Of a DNA stretch of 64,000 nucleotides, positions 36,763 through 45,920 are shown in pieces. Below the pieces are notes generated by a model. The model saw nothing but the letters and a program-made list of their open reading frames with translations. It was not told where the DNA came from and did no database searches. Source of the DNA: G963677445 sp963678275 (GTDB lineage: Bacteria; Bacteroidota; Ignavibacteria; Ignavibacteriales; Melioribacteraceae); contig OY782765.1 in NCBI GenBank assembly GCA_963678275.1, positions 5,580,001 to 5,644,000 on the forward strand, in the 5' to 3' direction. A program made the position numbers and the translations under genes. Each line of letters opens with the position of its first letter. Position 1 is the first letter of the stretch.

Positions 36763-38595
36763 ATGTCCAGATTACTTTTCATAATCGTACTTTTTTTTAA
36801 TCTGCTATTATTCGCCCAGGAAACAACAATCAAACTGCCAACCACCGACAACGCCAGCAGCTTCAATGTTACCAAAAGTGATGACAGCAGCATATTTAAA
36901 TTGAATGCCGACGGAGGATTTTATTTAAAGGGCATTTATAACAGCGGCTCAATACCGATTTCCGGCGCCGGAACCCGTTTGCTGTGGTATCCGAAGAAGT
37001 CAGCATTCCGCGTCGGAGCTATAAACGGTACACAATGGGACGATGAAAATACAGGCACATATTCAATTGCTTTCGGATATAACACTACCGCCAGCGGAAA
37101 TTATTCGACGGCATATGGGTATAATGTACTTGCCAGCGGAGATTATTCCACTGCTTTTGGATATCAGACTACCGGCAGCGGAGTCGCATCGGTAGCTTTT
37201 GGCGCCGGGAGTGTCGCAAGCGGACATACCTCTGTCGCGTTTGGCAGCGCGACAACAGCCGACGGAATACGGGCAATCGCCTTTGGTGAGCATACCACAG
37301 CTTCCGGAGATAATACAACGGCATTGGGGTATTATGTGTCAACAAATGGTAATAACGGCAGCTTTATAATCGGCGACCAATCTACAACAACTGTTACAAA
37401 CTGCGATGCCGCTAATCAAATGGTTATGCGTTTTACCGGGGGTTATAAATTACTTGGGGGCGGCACATTACAAAATGCAGGATTAATTGAATCAACAAGC
37501 GGGGGATTTAAATTTCCGGATGGAACTACACAAACTTCAGCGGCAGCTTCGGCAACAACCAGTTGGACTGCTTCAGGAGATGATATATATAACAGCAATT
37601 CGGGGAATGTGGGGATAAATGAATCATCCCCTGTCGCGGAGCTTCATGTTGGCGGCAATAATGGTTTATTAGTGGAAGGTAGTAATTTTAATGGGACAAT
37701 ACTCAATCTTGGTACGGGAAACAGAATGCATTTTTATCCTCCTAAAGCGGCATTCAGAGTAGGTTTTGCGGGCGGAACAGACTGGGATCATGATAATATC
37801 GGTCTTTATTCAATAGCTATGGGAAAATCAGTATCGGCATCCGGCGCTGAATCAATAGCTATGGGAAGCCTGTGTTCTGCCAGTGGCGATCGTTCCATTG
37901 CCATGGGAACTCGCGTTTCGACAAATGGACTTTCGGGAGCAGTAATAATCGGAGATAACTCAAGCAGTAGCGTAACCTCATCTTTTGGAGCAAATACATT
38001 AAAAATGAGATTTGACGGGGGCTACCGGTTGTGGACGAATGCAAATGAATCGGTTGGAGTCGGGCTTGCTTCAGGCGGCGGAAGCTGGGTAACAATTTCC
38101 GATTCCGCGAAGAAAGAGAATTTCCTGGAAGCTGATGGAGAATACTTTCTTGAAAGTATTACAAAACTACGTTTGGGAAGCTGGAATTATAAAGAGCAGG
38201 ATTCTGAAGAATACCGCCACTATGGACCCATGGCGCAGGAGATATTTCACTATTTCGGACATGATAATTATGGTCTTATTGGCAATGATACAACCCTTGC
38301 GCAAGCAGACATGGACGGGATTATCATGATTGCGCTGAAAGCCCTTGAAAGAAGAACCAGCCGATTAGGACCAATAAATAAAAAACTTGAAGATATAAAT
38401 AATAAATTAAAAACTGAAAATGCGGCGCTGCGCTCACGCCTTGATAAAATGGAAATGGTGATTTGTGATCTGAAGAATACGAAAGATGAGAACCGGGAAA
38501 TCAGGGAAAAGCTGATAAAAATGGAGAAACTGATCAACGACTTTATTTTGAAGAGTGAAGAGTTCAGTGTGGTAAATAACACGGGTAAAGATTAG
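36763..38595 (+). CDS. YadA-head-repeat protein with S74 (endosialidase chaperone) domain
   Basis: 610 residues. Signal peptide 1-19 (LLFIIVLFFNLLLFAQ). Two sets of trimeric-autotransporter head repeats about 14 residues long: about 95-195 (TYSIAFGYNTTASGNYSTAYG...) and about 345-395 (LYSIAMGKSVSASGAESIAMG). Each set is preceded by a similar FRVG-(A/F)-xGT-x-WD segment, so there is an internal duplication. The S74 chaperone domain starts at about 446 with SDSAKKENF, keeping Ser and the Lys five residues later of the self-cleaving dyad, and includes HYGPMAQEI. A coiled coil follows (540-590). By analogy the C-terminal part trimerises the shaft and then cuts itself off. No T9SS tail. Confidence 0.85.
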   Translation: MSRLLFIIVLFFNLLLFAQETTIKLPTTDNASSFNVTKSDDSSIFKLNADGGFYLKGIYNSGSIPISGAGTRLLWYPKKSAFRVGAINGTQWDDENTGTYSIAFGYNTTASGNYSTAYGYNVLASGDYSTAFGYQTTGSGVASVAFGAGSVASGHTSVAFGSATTADGIRAIAFGEHTTASGDNTTALGYYVSTNGNNGSFIIGDQSTTTVTNCDAANQMVMRFTGGYKLLGGGTLQNAGLIESTSGGFKFPDGTTQTSAAASATTSWTASGDDIYNSNSGNVGINESSPVAELHVGGNNGLLVEGSNFNGTILNLGTGNRMHFYPPKAAFRVGFAGGTDWDHDNIGLYSIAMGKSVSASGAESIAMGSLCSASGDRSIAMGTRVSTNGLSGAVIIGDNSSSSVTSSFGANTLKMRFDGGYRLWTNANESVGVGLASGGGSWVTISDSAKKENFLEADGEYFLESITKLRLGSWNYKEQDSEEYRHYGPMAQEIFHYFGHDNYGLIGNDTTLAQADMDGIIMIALKALERRTSRLGPINKKLEDINNKLKTENAALRSRLDKMEMVICDLKNTKDENREIREKLIKMEKLINDFILKSEEFSVVNNTGKD

Positions 38596-38628
38596 TTATG
38601 CAATTACTGGTATGATGAATTAAAAATT

Positions 38629-40047
38629 ATGAGCATCCTTATGAAAATAATAAATGTGTTTATACTGTTTTTAACCTTCAGTATTGCGATTTATTCGCAG
38701 GGATTAACAATCGGGAACGGAACAATATTCAGCGGCGGTTCAGCCCTGATTTCTCTCTCCGGAAACTGGTCAAATGCCGGATCATTCATTGCCGGTTCAA
38801 GCACTGTGATTTTTAACGGTTCGGAGGGCATACAAATAATTGCTAATACAGGCGGTGAAACATTTAACAATATTACTATTAACAAAGCAGGCGGTGAAGT
38901 TCAGTTATCAAATAATATTAGCGTCAACGGGGTTCTCACACTATCAGACGGTGATCTTGATCTCAATTCACAGACACTCACCCTGGGTACTTCTTCCATG
39001 CTCAGTGAAAGCGCCGGCAACACTTGCAGGAATGGTTTGCTTACAGTGACAATAGCCGATCTGAACAATCCCTCATCACAAAATATCTGCGGACTGGGTG
39101 CTGAAATAACCAGTGAAACAGATATGAATGAAACAACTGTTACCCGGGGTCATATCGCTCAATCGGGGAATGATAATACAGGTATAAAAAGATATTACGA
39201 TATAAATCCGGATGTAAATAACGCTTTGAATGCTACCCTTGTTTTTCATTACGATGAAAGTGAGCTAAATGGTGTACCGGAATCGGGGCTTAAATTATTC
39301 CGTTCAACGGATGAGGGAACTACATGGACAGATGAAGGGGGCAACCTGGATATTGAAAACGATAAAGTAACATTAAGCGGAATAAATTCTTTTTCGCGAT
39401 GGACACTCGCGGGCAGCGCTGCTCCTCTGCCGGTTGAGATGACATCGTTTGCCGCGTCAGTGACGGGTGATGAAGTTAATTTATTCTGGACGACAGAAAC
39501 AGAGGTAAATAATTACGGTTTTGAAGTTGAGCGCACTGCCTCTGTCAATTTACAAATGTGGACAGACTGGGAAAAGATAGGATTTGTCCCGGGGCATGGA
39601 AACAGCAATTCCCCCAAAAATTATAATTTTGTTGACACTGAGCCATTTTTAAATAGCATCATAGCCGATTCACTTAATTACAGATTGAAACAAATAGATA
39701 CCGATGGAGAATTCCGGTACCATCAGCTTTCAAAGGCGGTTAGTTATTCAGAAATTTCCCCTTATGAGGAGACAATAATACCTTCGGTATTTAAACTTTA
39801 TCAGAACTATCCCAATCCTTTCAATCCTGAAACAAGAATAACTGTCGCGATGCCGGAAAGAATGTCTGTCAGGATAGATATATATGATGTTCTGGGGAAA
39901 AAAGTCGCTGAATTATTCCGGGGGCAGATGGAGCCCGGAATCCATCAGGTAATGTTTGACGGAAGCAGATTATCAGGGGGCGCCTATTTTTATATATTCT
40001 CTTCGGAAGAGTATTTTGAAGTAAGAAAATGCATGCTTCTAAAGTAA
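38629..40047 (+). CDS. T9SS cargo protein with beta-helix-like N-terminus
   Basis: 472 residues; the ATG at 38641 (MKIINVFILFLTFSIAIYSQ, signal peptide) may be the true start, four codons in. The N-terminal half has G/N/S-rich strands (LSGNWSNAGSF, STVIFNGSEGIQII) as in surface beta-solenoids. LPVEMTSFAASVTGDEVNLFW starts a domain (read LPVEMTSFAASVTGDEV, NLFW) common before T9SS tails. The tail has LYQNYPNPFNPETRITV and ends VRKCMLLK. It lies 33 bp after the S74-protein gene and is probably cotranscribed. Function unknown. Confidence 0.85.
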   Translation: MSILMKIINVFILFLTFSIAIYSQGLTIGNGTIFSGGSALISLSGNWSNAGSFIAGSSTVIFNGSEGIQIIANTGGETFNNITINKAGGEVQLSNNISVNGVLTLSDGDLDLNSQTLTLGTSSMLSESAGNTCRNGLLTVTIADLNNPSSQNICGLGAEITSETDMNETTVTRGHIAQSGNDNTGIKRYYDINPDVNNALNATLVFHYDESELNGVPESGLKLFRSTDEGTTWTDEGGNLDIENDKVTLSGINSFSRWTLAGSAAPLPVEMTSFAASVTGDEVNLFWTTETEVNNYGFEVERTASVNLQMWTDWEKIGFVPGHGNSNSPKNYNFVDTEPFLNSIIADSLNYRLKQIDTDGEFRYHQLSKAVSYSEISPYEETIIPSVFKLYQNYPNPFNPETRITVAMPERMSVRIDIYDVLGKKVAELFRGQMEPGIHQVMFDGSRLSGGAYFYIFSSEEYFEVRKCMLLK

Positions 40048-41048
40048 GATATATTTATCTCTTATTTCCCTGAAAATCGAAATCAATTCTGGTTTTTTAA
40101 AAAGGCAAAGCGCCTGGTCGATTACTCATTAATCCGGCATAAATATATTCACAGATGTTGCCTGACCAGATATTGCATTCCGGATGTTTTCTTTGCCTCA
40201 TAATTCAGATAATCATTTTTCGCCGAAGTAAAAGGCAAAAATCTGGCAAATAACATAATTCCTTCGAAATATTTATCATTCTATTTTCTAATCACGAACT
40301 CACCTGAATTACTAATCTATTATTAAGAGCCTATCTGCTTAAGGATATTCATCCCCCGTCTTCAAAGAAAAACACTTTGAATCCACCCCCTTGCCAAGCG
40401 CATCCCTCTGGGGCCGGCGGGGGATATTCCGATTGCTTGAATGTGCTTACAAATGTTCCCCATAGGGGCGTTTTCCTCAAGCTCTGCTTGGGGAAAATCT
40501 ATGCGACTTAACAACAAAATTCTTGCTTTTTATGGCAGAATATTGAATTGAGTAAATTGATTTAAATAGTCGTACTCATAAACTGGCAGAGCCAGAAGAA
40601 AAAGTGGTTAGTGGAGAGTGAAGAGATAAGAACCCGCAATTTTTCTTTAAGATAACTTCAAAATCTCAAAAAAGTCCCGCCAGGGATTCTCCGCGGCGAA
40701 CAGGCAGACAGAATTCCCCGGTAAATTTATGGTCAAATAAAATTTTTGCCATGTTGCGCAGAATTTAACTCCTTACGGAGCACTCATAGGACAGGTACTC
40801 GTTATCGTACTCTAAAATTCGTCATAGAAAAATAAAACCGGGTACGAGGACGATTACGATTACGAGAACGTTTTTTTTCCGAATTTCTTTTTGGTTCTGG
40901 CTTTGCCAGTATAGGGAATTACCTTTCTGTATATAAAATTTAAGTATATGACACGACAGGGAAAAAGTTAATTTGGATAGAAGCATTGTCGGGCCAATGA
41001 AGAAACAATAAAATTCCAAATGAAGATTCTGCAAAAAAAAATTACAGA
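40048..41048. other. 1-kb non-coding gap with short repeats and hairpins
   Basis: No convincing gene on either strand. It holds a 12-bp hairpin TTTTCCTCAAGC / GCTTGGGGAAAA (40471-40497, one mismatch), two inverted copies of a CTGGC-N3-GCCAG palindrome (40583-40595 and 40897-40909) and GTACTCGTTATCGTACTC / ACGAGGACGATTACGATTACGAG-like repeats around 40796-40870 (second quoted as ACGATTACGATTACGAG). It looks like decayed sequence with small intergenic repeats. Confidence 0.55.
40583..40909. repeat. pair of inverted CTGGC-N3-GCCAG palindromes
   Basis: ACTGGCAGAGCCAGAA at 40582-40597 and, inverted, TTCTGGCTTTGCCAGT at 40895-40910 are near reverse complements of each other, about 300 bp apart. 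Could be ends of a small non-autonomous element; no flanking duplication found. Confidence 0.45.
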
Positions 41049-41053
41049 GCACT

Positions 41054-41081
41054 TGACAAGTGCACGCCTGTTCACTATATT
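41054..41081 (+). promoter_or_regulatory. lexA promoter (-35/-10)
   Basis: TTGACA at 41054-41059 and TATATT at 41076-41081, spaced 16 bp. The -35 lies in a small palindrome GCACTTGACAAGTGC (41049-41063), and the -10 lies inside the presumed LexA operator, so repressor binding would block polymerase. Confidence 0.65.
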
Positions 41082-41092
41082 AGTAGTGAACA
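41069..41092. promoter_or_regulatory. LexA operator (SOS box) candidate
   Basis: Perfect palindrome TGTTCACTA-N6-TAGTGAACA with spacer TATTAG, ending 1 bp before the first possible lexA start and overlapping the -10. Position directly before lexA implies autoregulation. The motif differs from the E. coli and Bacillus boxes, as expected across phyla. Confidence 0.75.
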
Positions 41093-41093
41093 A

Positions 41094-41735
41094 TTGAGCA
41101 CTATTATGAAAAATGAACTTACAGCAAGACAAAACGAAATATTTAATTACATTGAAGAATCGATTGAGGAAAACGGATTCCCCCCCAGTTACAGGGAGAT
41201 AGGAAAACAATTTGGGATTTCTTCAACTTTCGGAGTCAAAAGACATATTGACGCTCTTATTAAAAAAGGTTTTCTTCAAAGTGAAAGTAACTCGTGCCGG
41301 ACTTTATCTCTTCCCCAGAATCAGGAAAGAATGCCAGCCAGGGAGAACAATACAGTTGAAATCCCTCTTCTGGGTCGGGTCGCCGCAGGTGAACCGGTGT
41401 TTACCGAGGAAAATATTGAAGACACATTAACTCTTGATCAATCCTTCGTAAGAAGCCGCTCAAAATGTTTTGCCCTAAAAGTAAAGGGGGATTCAATGAT
41501 CAATGCGGGCATCATAGAAGGTGACTTTGTCATTGTCGCTCACCAGAGTGAGGCCAGAAATGGTGAAATAATTGTGGCGCTTCTCGGGGAGGAAACTACT
41601 TTGAAAAGACTTGTACGGAATAATAACGAACTGCTCCTTATGCCCGAAAATGATCGGTATGAACCGATAAAATTAAACAATCGGGAAGATTTCGCGATTA
41701 TAGGGGTAGTTGTCGGATTATACCGTACCTATTAA
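41094..41735 (+). CDS. lexA: LexA repressor
   Basis: 213 residues if started at 41094; the ATG at 41106 (MKNELTARQ) is the likelier start because the operator ends at 41092. The winged HTH at the N-terminus has GFPPSYREIGKQFGI. Cleavage site Ala98-Gly99 (VAAGEP), catalytic Ser134 (GDSM) and Lys171 (TTLKRL) have the same spacing as in known LexA. It represses SOS genes and self-cleaves with RecA filament after DNA damage. Two small genes follow in the same direction and may be SOS-controlled. Confidence 0.95.
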   Translation: MSTIMKNELTARQNEIFNYIEESIEENGFPPSYREIGKQFGISSTFGVKRHIDALIKKGFLQSESNSCRTLSLPQNQERMPARENNTVEIPLLGRVAAGEPVFTEENIEDTLTLDQSFVRSRSKCFALKVKGDSMINAGIIEGDFVIVAHQSEARNGEIIVALLGEETTLKRLVRNNNELLLMPENDRYEPIKLNNREDFAIIGVVVGLYRTY

Positions 41736-41759
41736 TAAAAATTTTTAACGGGAGACAAC

Positions 41760-42008
41760 ATGAAATCTAATATATTTTCACACGCGATTGAGGGAAGAAA
41801 TAAGGTTACTTTTCTTTATGATTTTCATAATATCACTATCGAACCTTATTACATTTCATACGATAAAAACGGAAAAAAGGTAATATACGGTAAAAAGGAA
41901 AGGAGCCGTGAAATAGCCAAATTTGAGTATGAAAAAATTCTGAATATTAAAATTCAGAAACATACCCGATTTTCTCCTATTATCCCAATTCTTCCAATAC
42001 TTAATTAG
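41760..42008 (+). CDS. small WYL-like protein
   Basis: 82 residues. FSHAIEGRNKVTFLYDFHNITIEPYY (in pieces AIEGRNKVTFLYDF, ITIEPYY) and REIAKFEYEKILNIKI follow the strand pattern of the WYL ligand-sensing fold without any HTH, like the short stand-alone WYL proteins of Bacteroidota. It lies 24 bp after lexA, so it is in the lexA transcription unit. Role unknown; a nucleic-acid or nucleotide sensor is a guess. Confidence 0.55.
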   Translation: MKSNIFSHAIEGRNKVTFLYDFHNITIEPYYISYDKNGKKVIYGKKERSREIAKFEYEKILNIKIQKHTRFSPIIPILPILN

Positions 42009-42019
42009 TGGAGGTTATC

Positions 42020-42409
42020 ATGAGATATAAACCGAATCAGGAAAGAGTCGATAAGCTGATCAGTCAGTTCTGGAAGTATGGATATCTGACTATCAGCCGG
42101 AGATATGGCAAGTATCTGCCAGACCCGAAACCGGTAGGGAAGTATGAAGTTGACGCGATAGCCAAATATAAAAAGAAGCTCGCGATTGGAATTGTTCTCG
42201 GTGAAGAAGACTTTAATGATCAGAAAATAAGGCAAAAGCTCACTTTTCTCGCAACCCGGCACGCGAAATATTCCAGAACAAATGTTAAACTTTTTATTGG
42301 TGTTGTTAAAAGGTTTGCCGTCAACGCGAGATCGTTAATTTCAGACCTGAAAGAAGAACACAAGAAAAATATCAAGCTGGTAGTTCTGGATGAAACAAGA
42401 TATAACTAA
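42020..42409 (+). CDS. hypothetical protein, possible degenerate PD-(D/E)XK fold
   Basis: 129 residues from ATG 42020, preceded by GGAGG (42010-42014); a GTG at 42008 is in frame. GKYEVDAIAKYKKKLAIGIV has the acidic-strand then strand layout of a nuclease fold, but the second motif reads AIGI rather than E-x-K, so it is probably inactive if homologous. A second half has KLFIGVVKRF and IKLVVLD strands. 11 bp from the WYL-like gene, so part of the lexA unit. Confidence 0.5.
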   Translation: MRYKPNQERVDKLISQFWKYGYLTISRRYGKYLPDPKPVGKYEVDAIAKYKKKLAIGIVLGEEDFNDQKIRQKLTFLATRHAKYSRTNVKLFIGVVKRFAVNARSLISDLKEEHKKNIKLVVLDETRYN

Positions 42410-42418
42410 GATTTTTCC

Positions 42419-42441
42419 GGGCCGGATCAATTATCCGGGCC
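42419..42441 (+). terminator. weak hairpin after the lexA unit
   Basis: GGGCCGGAT / ATCCGGGCC, nine pairs with one mismatch and loop CAATT, 10 bp after the last gene. There is no direct T run, so termination is uncertain. Confidence 0.4.
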
Positions 42442-42602
42442 TCATATAATATACCCCTCCCGCAGGGCCTTTTTTCAAAGGTTTTTACATTTCTATGCTT
42501 TTTACAGAACTTTATGAGTGAAGCGCAGGTATAATCGACCTTGACATTTTAATATATGTAGATTAATTTGGAAAGTCTAATTAAAATCTATATGAGAAAG
42601 TT

Positions 42603-43415
42603 TTGCAAAGCAGACTAACAGATTCAGATCTTCAGGAAATTAAAAACTTTTCTGCTTCCGGCGGAAACATACCGACACATATTGCCATAATTATGGATGG
42701 CAACGGACGCTGGGCCCGTAAAAGGGGATTGCCGCGTGTGGCAGGTCATCACAAAGGAGTGGAAACGGTAAGAGAGATGGTTCAGACCTGCGCTAACTTA
42801 GGGGTGAAATATTTAACCATTTATACATTTTCCACAGAAAACTGGAAAAGACCCCGCGAAGAGGTATCAACTCTAATGCGCTTGATTGTTAAAAGTCTGC
42901 AAAGTGAAACCAACGAGTTACATGCCAATAATATTCGTCTGACAACAATCGGAGATTTTTCTATTCTTCCTGATATAGTTCAGAAAGAATTAAAGCAGGC
43001 AATAAAGACTACAGAAAATAATTCCAAGATGACTTTAAATCTTGCTTTAAGCTACAGCGGAAGGTGGGAAATAACCAAAGCTGTAAGAAAAATCGCGGAG
43101 CTTGCACAAAATGGCAGCATCGATCCGGGAACAATTGATGAGAAAATGATATCTAAGTATCTGGAAACTTCTGAAATGCCCGATCCCGATCTTCTAATAC
43201 GAAGTGGCGGAGAATACAGGGTAAGTAATTTCCTGCTGTGGCAGATAGCCTACTCAGAACTTTTTGTTACAGATGTACTGTGGCCCGAATTCAGATTTTC
43301 CAATTTATTAGATGCAATTAAGGACTTTCAACGGAGAGAGAGAAGATTTGGACTTGTCAGTGAACAAATTAGAAAAAAGAAAAACCCGGATGATATTAAA
43401 GAATATTCTACCTAA
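42603..43415 (+). CDS. uppS: undecaprenyl diphosphate synthase
   Basis: 270 residues, starting at TTG 42603; the nearby ATG at 42592 is out of frame. The signature HIAIIMDGNGRWARKRGLPR carries the catalytic Asp, with GVKYLTIYTFSTENWKRP, then DLLIRSGGEYRVSNFLLWQIAYSEL (in pieces DLLIRSGGEYRVSNFLLW, QIAYSEL). It joins isopentenyl units into the C55 lipid carrier for cell-wall and LPS sugars. First gene of the envelope operon; bamA overlaps its end by 26 bp. Confidence 0.95.
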   Translation: MQSRLTDSDLQEIKNFSASGGNIPTHIAIIMDGNGRWARKRGLPRVAGHHKGVETVREMVQTCANLGVKYLTIYTFSTENWKRPREEVSTLMRLIVKSLQSETNELHANNIRLTTIGDFSILPDIVQKELKQAIKTTENNSKMTLNLALSYSGRWEITKAVRKIAELAQNGSIDPGTIDEKMISKYLETSEMPDPDLLIRSGGEYRVSNFLLWQIAYSELFVTDVLWPEFRFSNLLDAIKDFQRRERRFGLVSEQIRKKKNPDDIKEYST

Positions 43416-45891
43416 AAAGATTAAAACGGTATTATTACTTAACCTGATCCTCATTTCCTGCCTTTATTCCCAATCGCAAAGATCAACATTACAGATACTG
43501 GGAATTTCTGTGGAAGGAAATAAATCGGCCGACGCCACGACAATTATAGCTAACACAGGGCTTAATGTCGGAGAAGAAATCACCCCTAACAGCGATATTA
43601 CCATGAAGGCTGTTAACAGGCTGTGGTCGCTGAATATTTTTGAGGATGTTAAAATAGTTGTTGAAAAAAGGATCGAAAACGGTGTCTTTCTCCAAATCCG
43701 GGTAAAAGAATATCCCCGGCTCGAAGAGGTTGTAATTGAGGGAGAAGATGAGCTTGGTGAAGATGATATTCTGGAGAAGATAAATGTCAGGCGCAGAGGT
43801 CAGATTCTAAAAACACAGGATATTTTCAGGGCTATCACCGAAATAAAAGCGCTATATGAGGAAGATGGCTACCTTAATGCAGATATAACCCCTGTTAAAT
43901 TTGAATTTTTCCGAGCCGATACGGCTGATGATGAAGTTTTTGTTACCTGGCGGAATGAAAATGATTTTTCGGATGAATATGAAACCGAATATGAATATGA
44001 ACCGGGTAAAATATCAAGGGCATTAAGAAGAATTGAGGAAAGGGTTCTTCTGATGTTCCGCATAGATGAAGGTGATGAAGTTGTCGTTAGAGAAATTGAA
44101 TTTAACGGCAACACTGTTTTTGACGATAGCGATCTGAAAGGTGAGTTTGACGAAACAAGTGAGGCGCGCTGGTGGAAATTCTGGTCAAGTTCAAACCTGA
44201 ATCGGGAAAAATATAAAGAAGACAAGGATTTGCTGAAAGATTTTTATAAAAAAAATGGTTTCATTGACTTTTATATCATTTCCGATTCACTCGCATATTC
44301 AGAAGATAAGCAGGATGTATTTATAAAGCTGAATATTTATGAAGGACCGCAGTATAAGATAAGGGACATTCAGTGGGAAGGAAACACAGTTTATCCCGAC
44401 ATGACCCTGACAGAACGCCTTGATTTTCAGAGGGGTGATATATATGATCTGACAAAGTTTAATCAAAACCTTTATTATAACGAAAGACAGTCGGATGTTT
44501 CTTCCCTTTATCAGGATAATGGATATCTTATGTTCAGCGTTGAACCGAAAGAGGAGAAGATTGGAGCCGATTCGGTTGATATCAGTATAAAGGTTCATGA
44601 AAACAACAGGTTTAAAATTGCCGGTGTAAATATCAGCGGTAATGACCGTACGAAAGAAAAAGTTATCAGAAGAGAACTATATACAATTCCCGGAGACCAT
44701 TTCAGTCGTAATAATCTTATCCGAAGTCTGCAGCAATTAGCAAATCTCCAGTATTTTAATGTAGAGAAACTCTATCAGCAGGGTGTGAATCCGCGACCTG
44801 TTTCAGACAGCACAGTTAACATTAATTACTCTGTTGAGGAAAAATCAAGCGACTACCTGAACGCATCAGTAGGTTATAGCGGCAGCTTCGGATTCAGCGG
44901 CGCTGTCGGCGTTACACTCAACAATTTTTCCATCAGTGAACCATTTCGTCTTGGCGGCGGTCAGATATTAAATTTCAACTGGCAGTTTGGTGTGGGTAAT
45001 TATTACAGAACTTTTTCCCTGGGTTTTACCGAACCCTGGTTTATGGATACACCAACACTTGTAGGTTTTGATGTCTTCGACACCAGGCAGAGATATGTTT
45101 ACGATCTGAGACAATCGGGCGGAACATTTAAAGTAGGACGCCGTCTTACCTGGCCGGATAACTATTTTTATATCCAGGGATTGCTGAGGTTTCAGTATAA
45201 TGATGTTATTGACGGGCGTTCAATTTATCTGGAAGGAATATCGAGGCAGTATACACTGGGCGCAACAATAAGCCGTACTGATATCGACAACCCCATCTTT
45301 CCCTCAAAGGGGTCCAAGCTGTCTTTGAATATGGAGCTTTCGGGCGGTCCTGTTCTGCCGGGTGATGTGGATTATTTTAAAGTTCAGCTAAAAACTGAAT
45401 GGTATAAACGTTTATTTAATTCAAACAGACTGGCATTATATACAGGTCTGGACTTCGGTTATCTGAAAGAGCTGGTTTCAGGCACACCGGTCCAGCCATT
45501 TGAATATTTTTATATGGGAGGCAACGGCCTTATAATTGCCACCACTCCGCTTCGCGGTTATGTCGACAGAAGTGTCGGACCAAGAAACTCGGCAGGTAAT
45601 ACAATCGGAAGCCGTGTTATGGCTAAATATACTTTGGAACTCAGGGGCGCGCTGGCTCTCGAACCAATACCTATTTATCTTCTCGCGTTTGCCGAAGCGG
45701 GCAATACCTACCTGGATTTAAAAGAAACAGATTTTACAGATTTGAAAAGATCAGTCGGTTTTGGCGCCAGAATACTTATTAACCCGATTGGTCTGATAGG
45801 CTTTGACTATGGTTATGGTTTCGACAGAAGAACAGTTGACGGAGCCGATCCGCAGTGGAAGTTCCACTTCCAGTTTGGAAAAGGTTTTTAA
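43390..45891 (+). CDS. bamA: outer-membrane assembly factor BamA
   Basis: 833 residues from the ATG at 43390, where a signal peptide begins (VLLLNLILISCLYSQS). The frame is open further upstream inside uppS but lacks support there. Five POTRA-like domains (STLQILGISVEGNKSADATT first) fill about 30-500. An Omp85 barrel follows with LGGGQILNFNWQFG, TRTD-like ISRTDIDNPIFPSKGSKLSL (the lid/L6 region near GGNGLIIATTPLRGY, with LRGY for the usual (V/I)RGF), ending in a terminal Phe (FQFGKGF). It inserts beta-barrel proteins, and here is next to its periplasmic chaperones. Confidence 0.95.
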   Translation: MILKNILPKKIKTVLLLNLILISCLYSQSQRSTLQILGISVEGNKSADATTIIANTGLNVGEEITPNSDITMKAVNRLWSLNIFEDVKIVVEKRIENGVFLQIRVKEYPRLEEVVIEGEDELGEDDILEKINVRRRGQILKTQDIFRAITEIKALYEEDGYLNADITPVKFEFFRADTADDEVFVTWRNENDFSDEYETEYEYEPGKISRALRRIEERVLLMFRIDEGDEVVVREIEFNGNTVFDDSDLKGEFDETSEARWWKFWSSSNLNREKYKEDKDLLKDFYKKNGFIDFYIISDSLAYSEDKQDVFIKLNIYEGPQYKIRDIQWEGNTVYPDMTLTERLDFQRGDIYDLTKFNQNLYYNERQSDVSSLYQDNGYLMFSVEPKEEKIGADSVDISIKVHENNRFKIAGVNISGNDRTKEKVIRRELYTIPGDHFSRNNLIRSLQQLANLQYFNVEKLYQQGVNPRPVSDSTVNINYSVEEKSSDYLNASVGYSGSFGFSGAVGVTLNNFSISEPFRLGGGQILNFNWQFGVGNYYRTFSLGFTEPWFMDTPTLVGFDVFDTRQRYVYDLRQSGGTFKVGRRLTWPDNYFYIQGLLRFQYNDVIDGRSIYLEGISRQYTLGATISRTDIDNPIFPSKGSKLSLNMELSGGPVLPGDVDYFKVQLKTEWYKRLFNSNRLALYTGLDFGYLKELVSGTPVQPFEYFYMGGNGLIIATTPLRGYVDRSVGPRNSAGNTIGSRVMAKYTLELRGALALEPIPIYLLAFAEAGNTYLDLKETDFTDLKRSVGFGARILINPIGLIGFDYGYGFDRRTVDGADPQWKFHFQFGKGF

Positions 45892-45920
45892 TTAATCAAT
45901 AAAAGATATATGAGGTTAAA

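Noticed and set aside
40822..41210. Leftward small genes before lexA
   Set aside because: They overlap the lexA promoter, operator and coding region, and show no recognisable motif or ribosome site.
43312..43389. Longer BamA starting inside uppS
   Set aside because: The extra 26 residues are highly charged and precede a good signal peptide starting at 43390.
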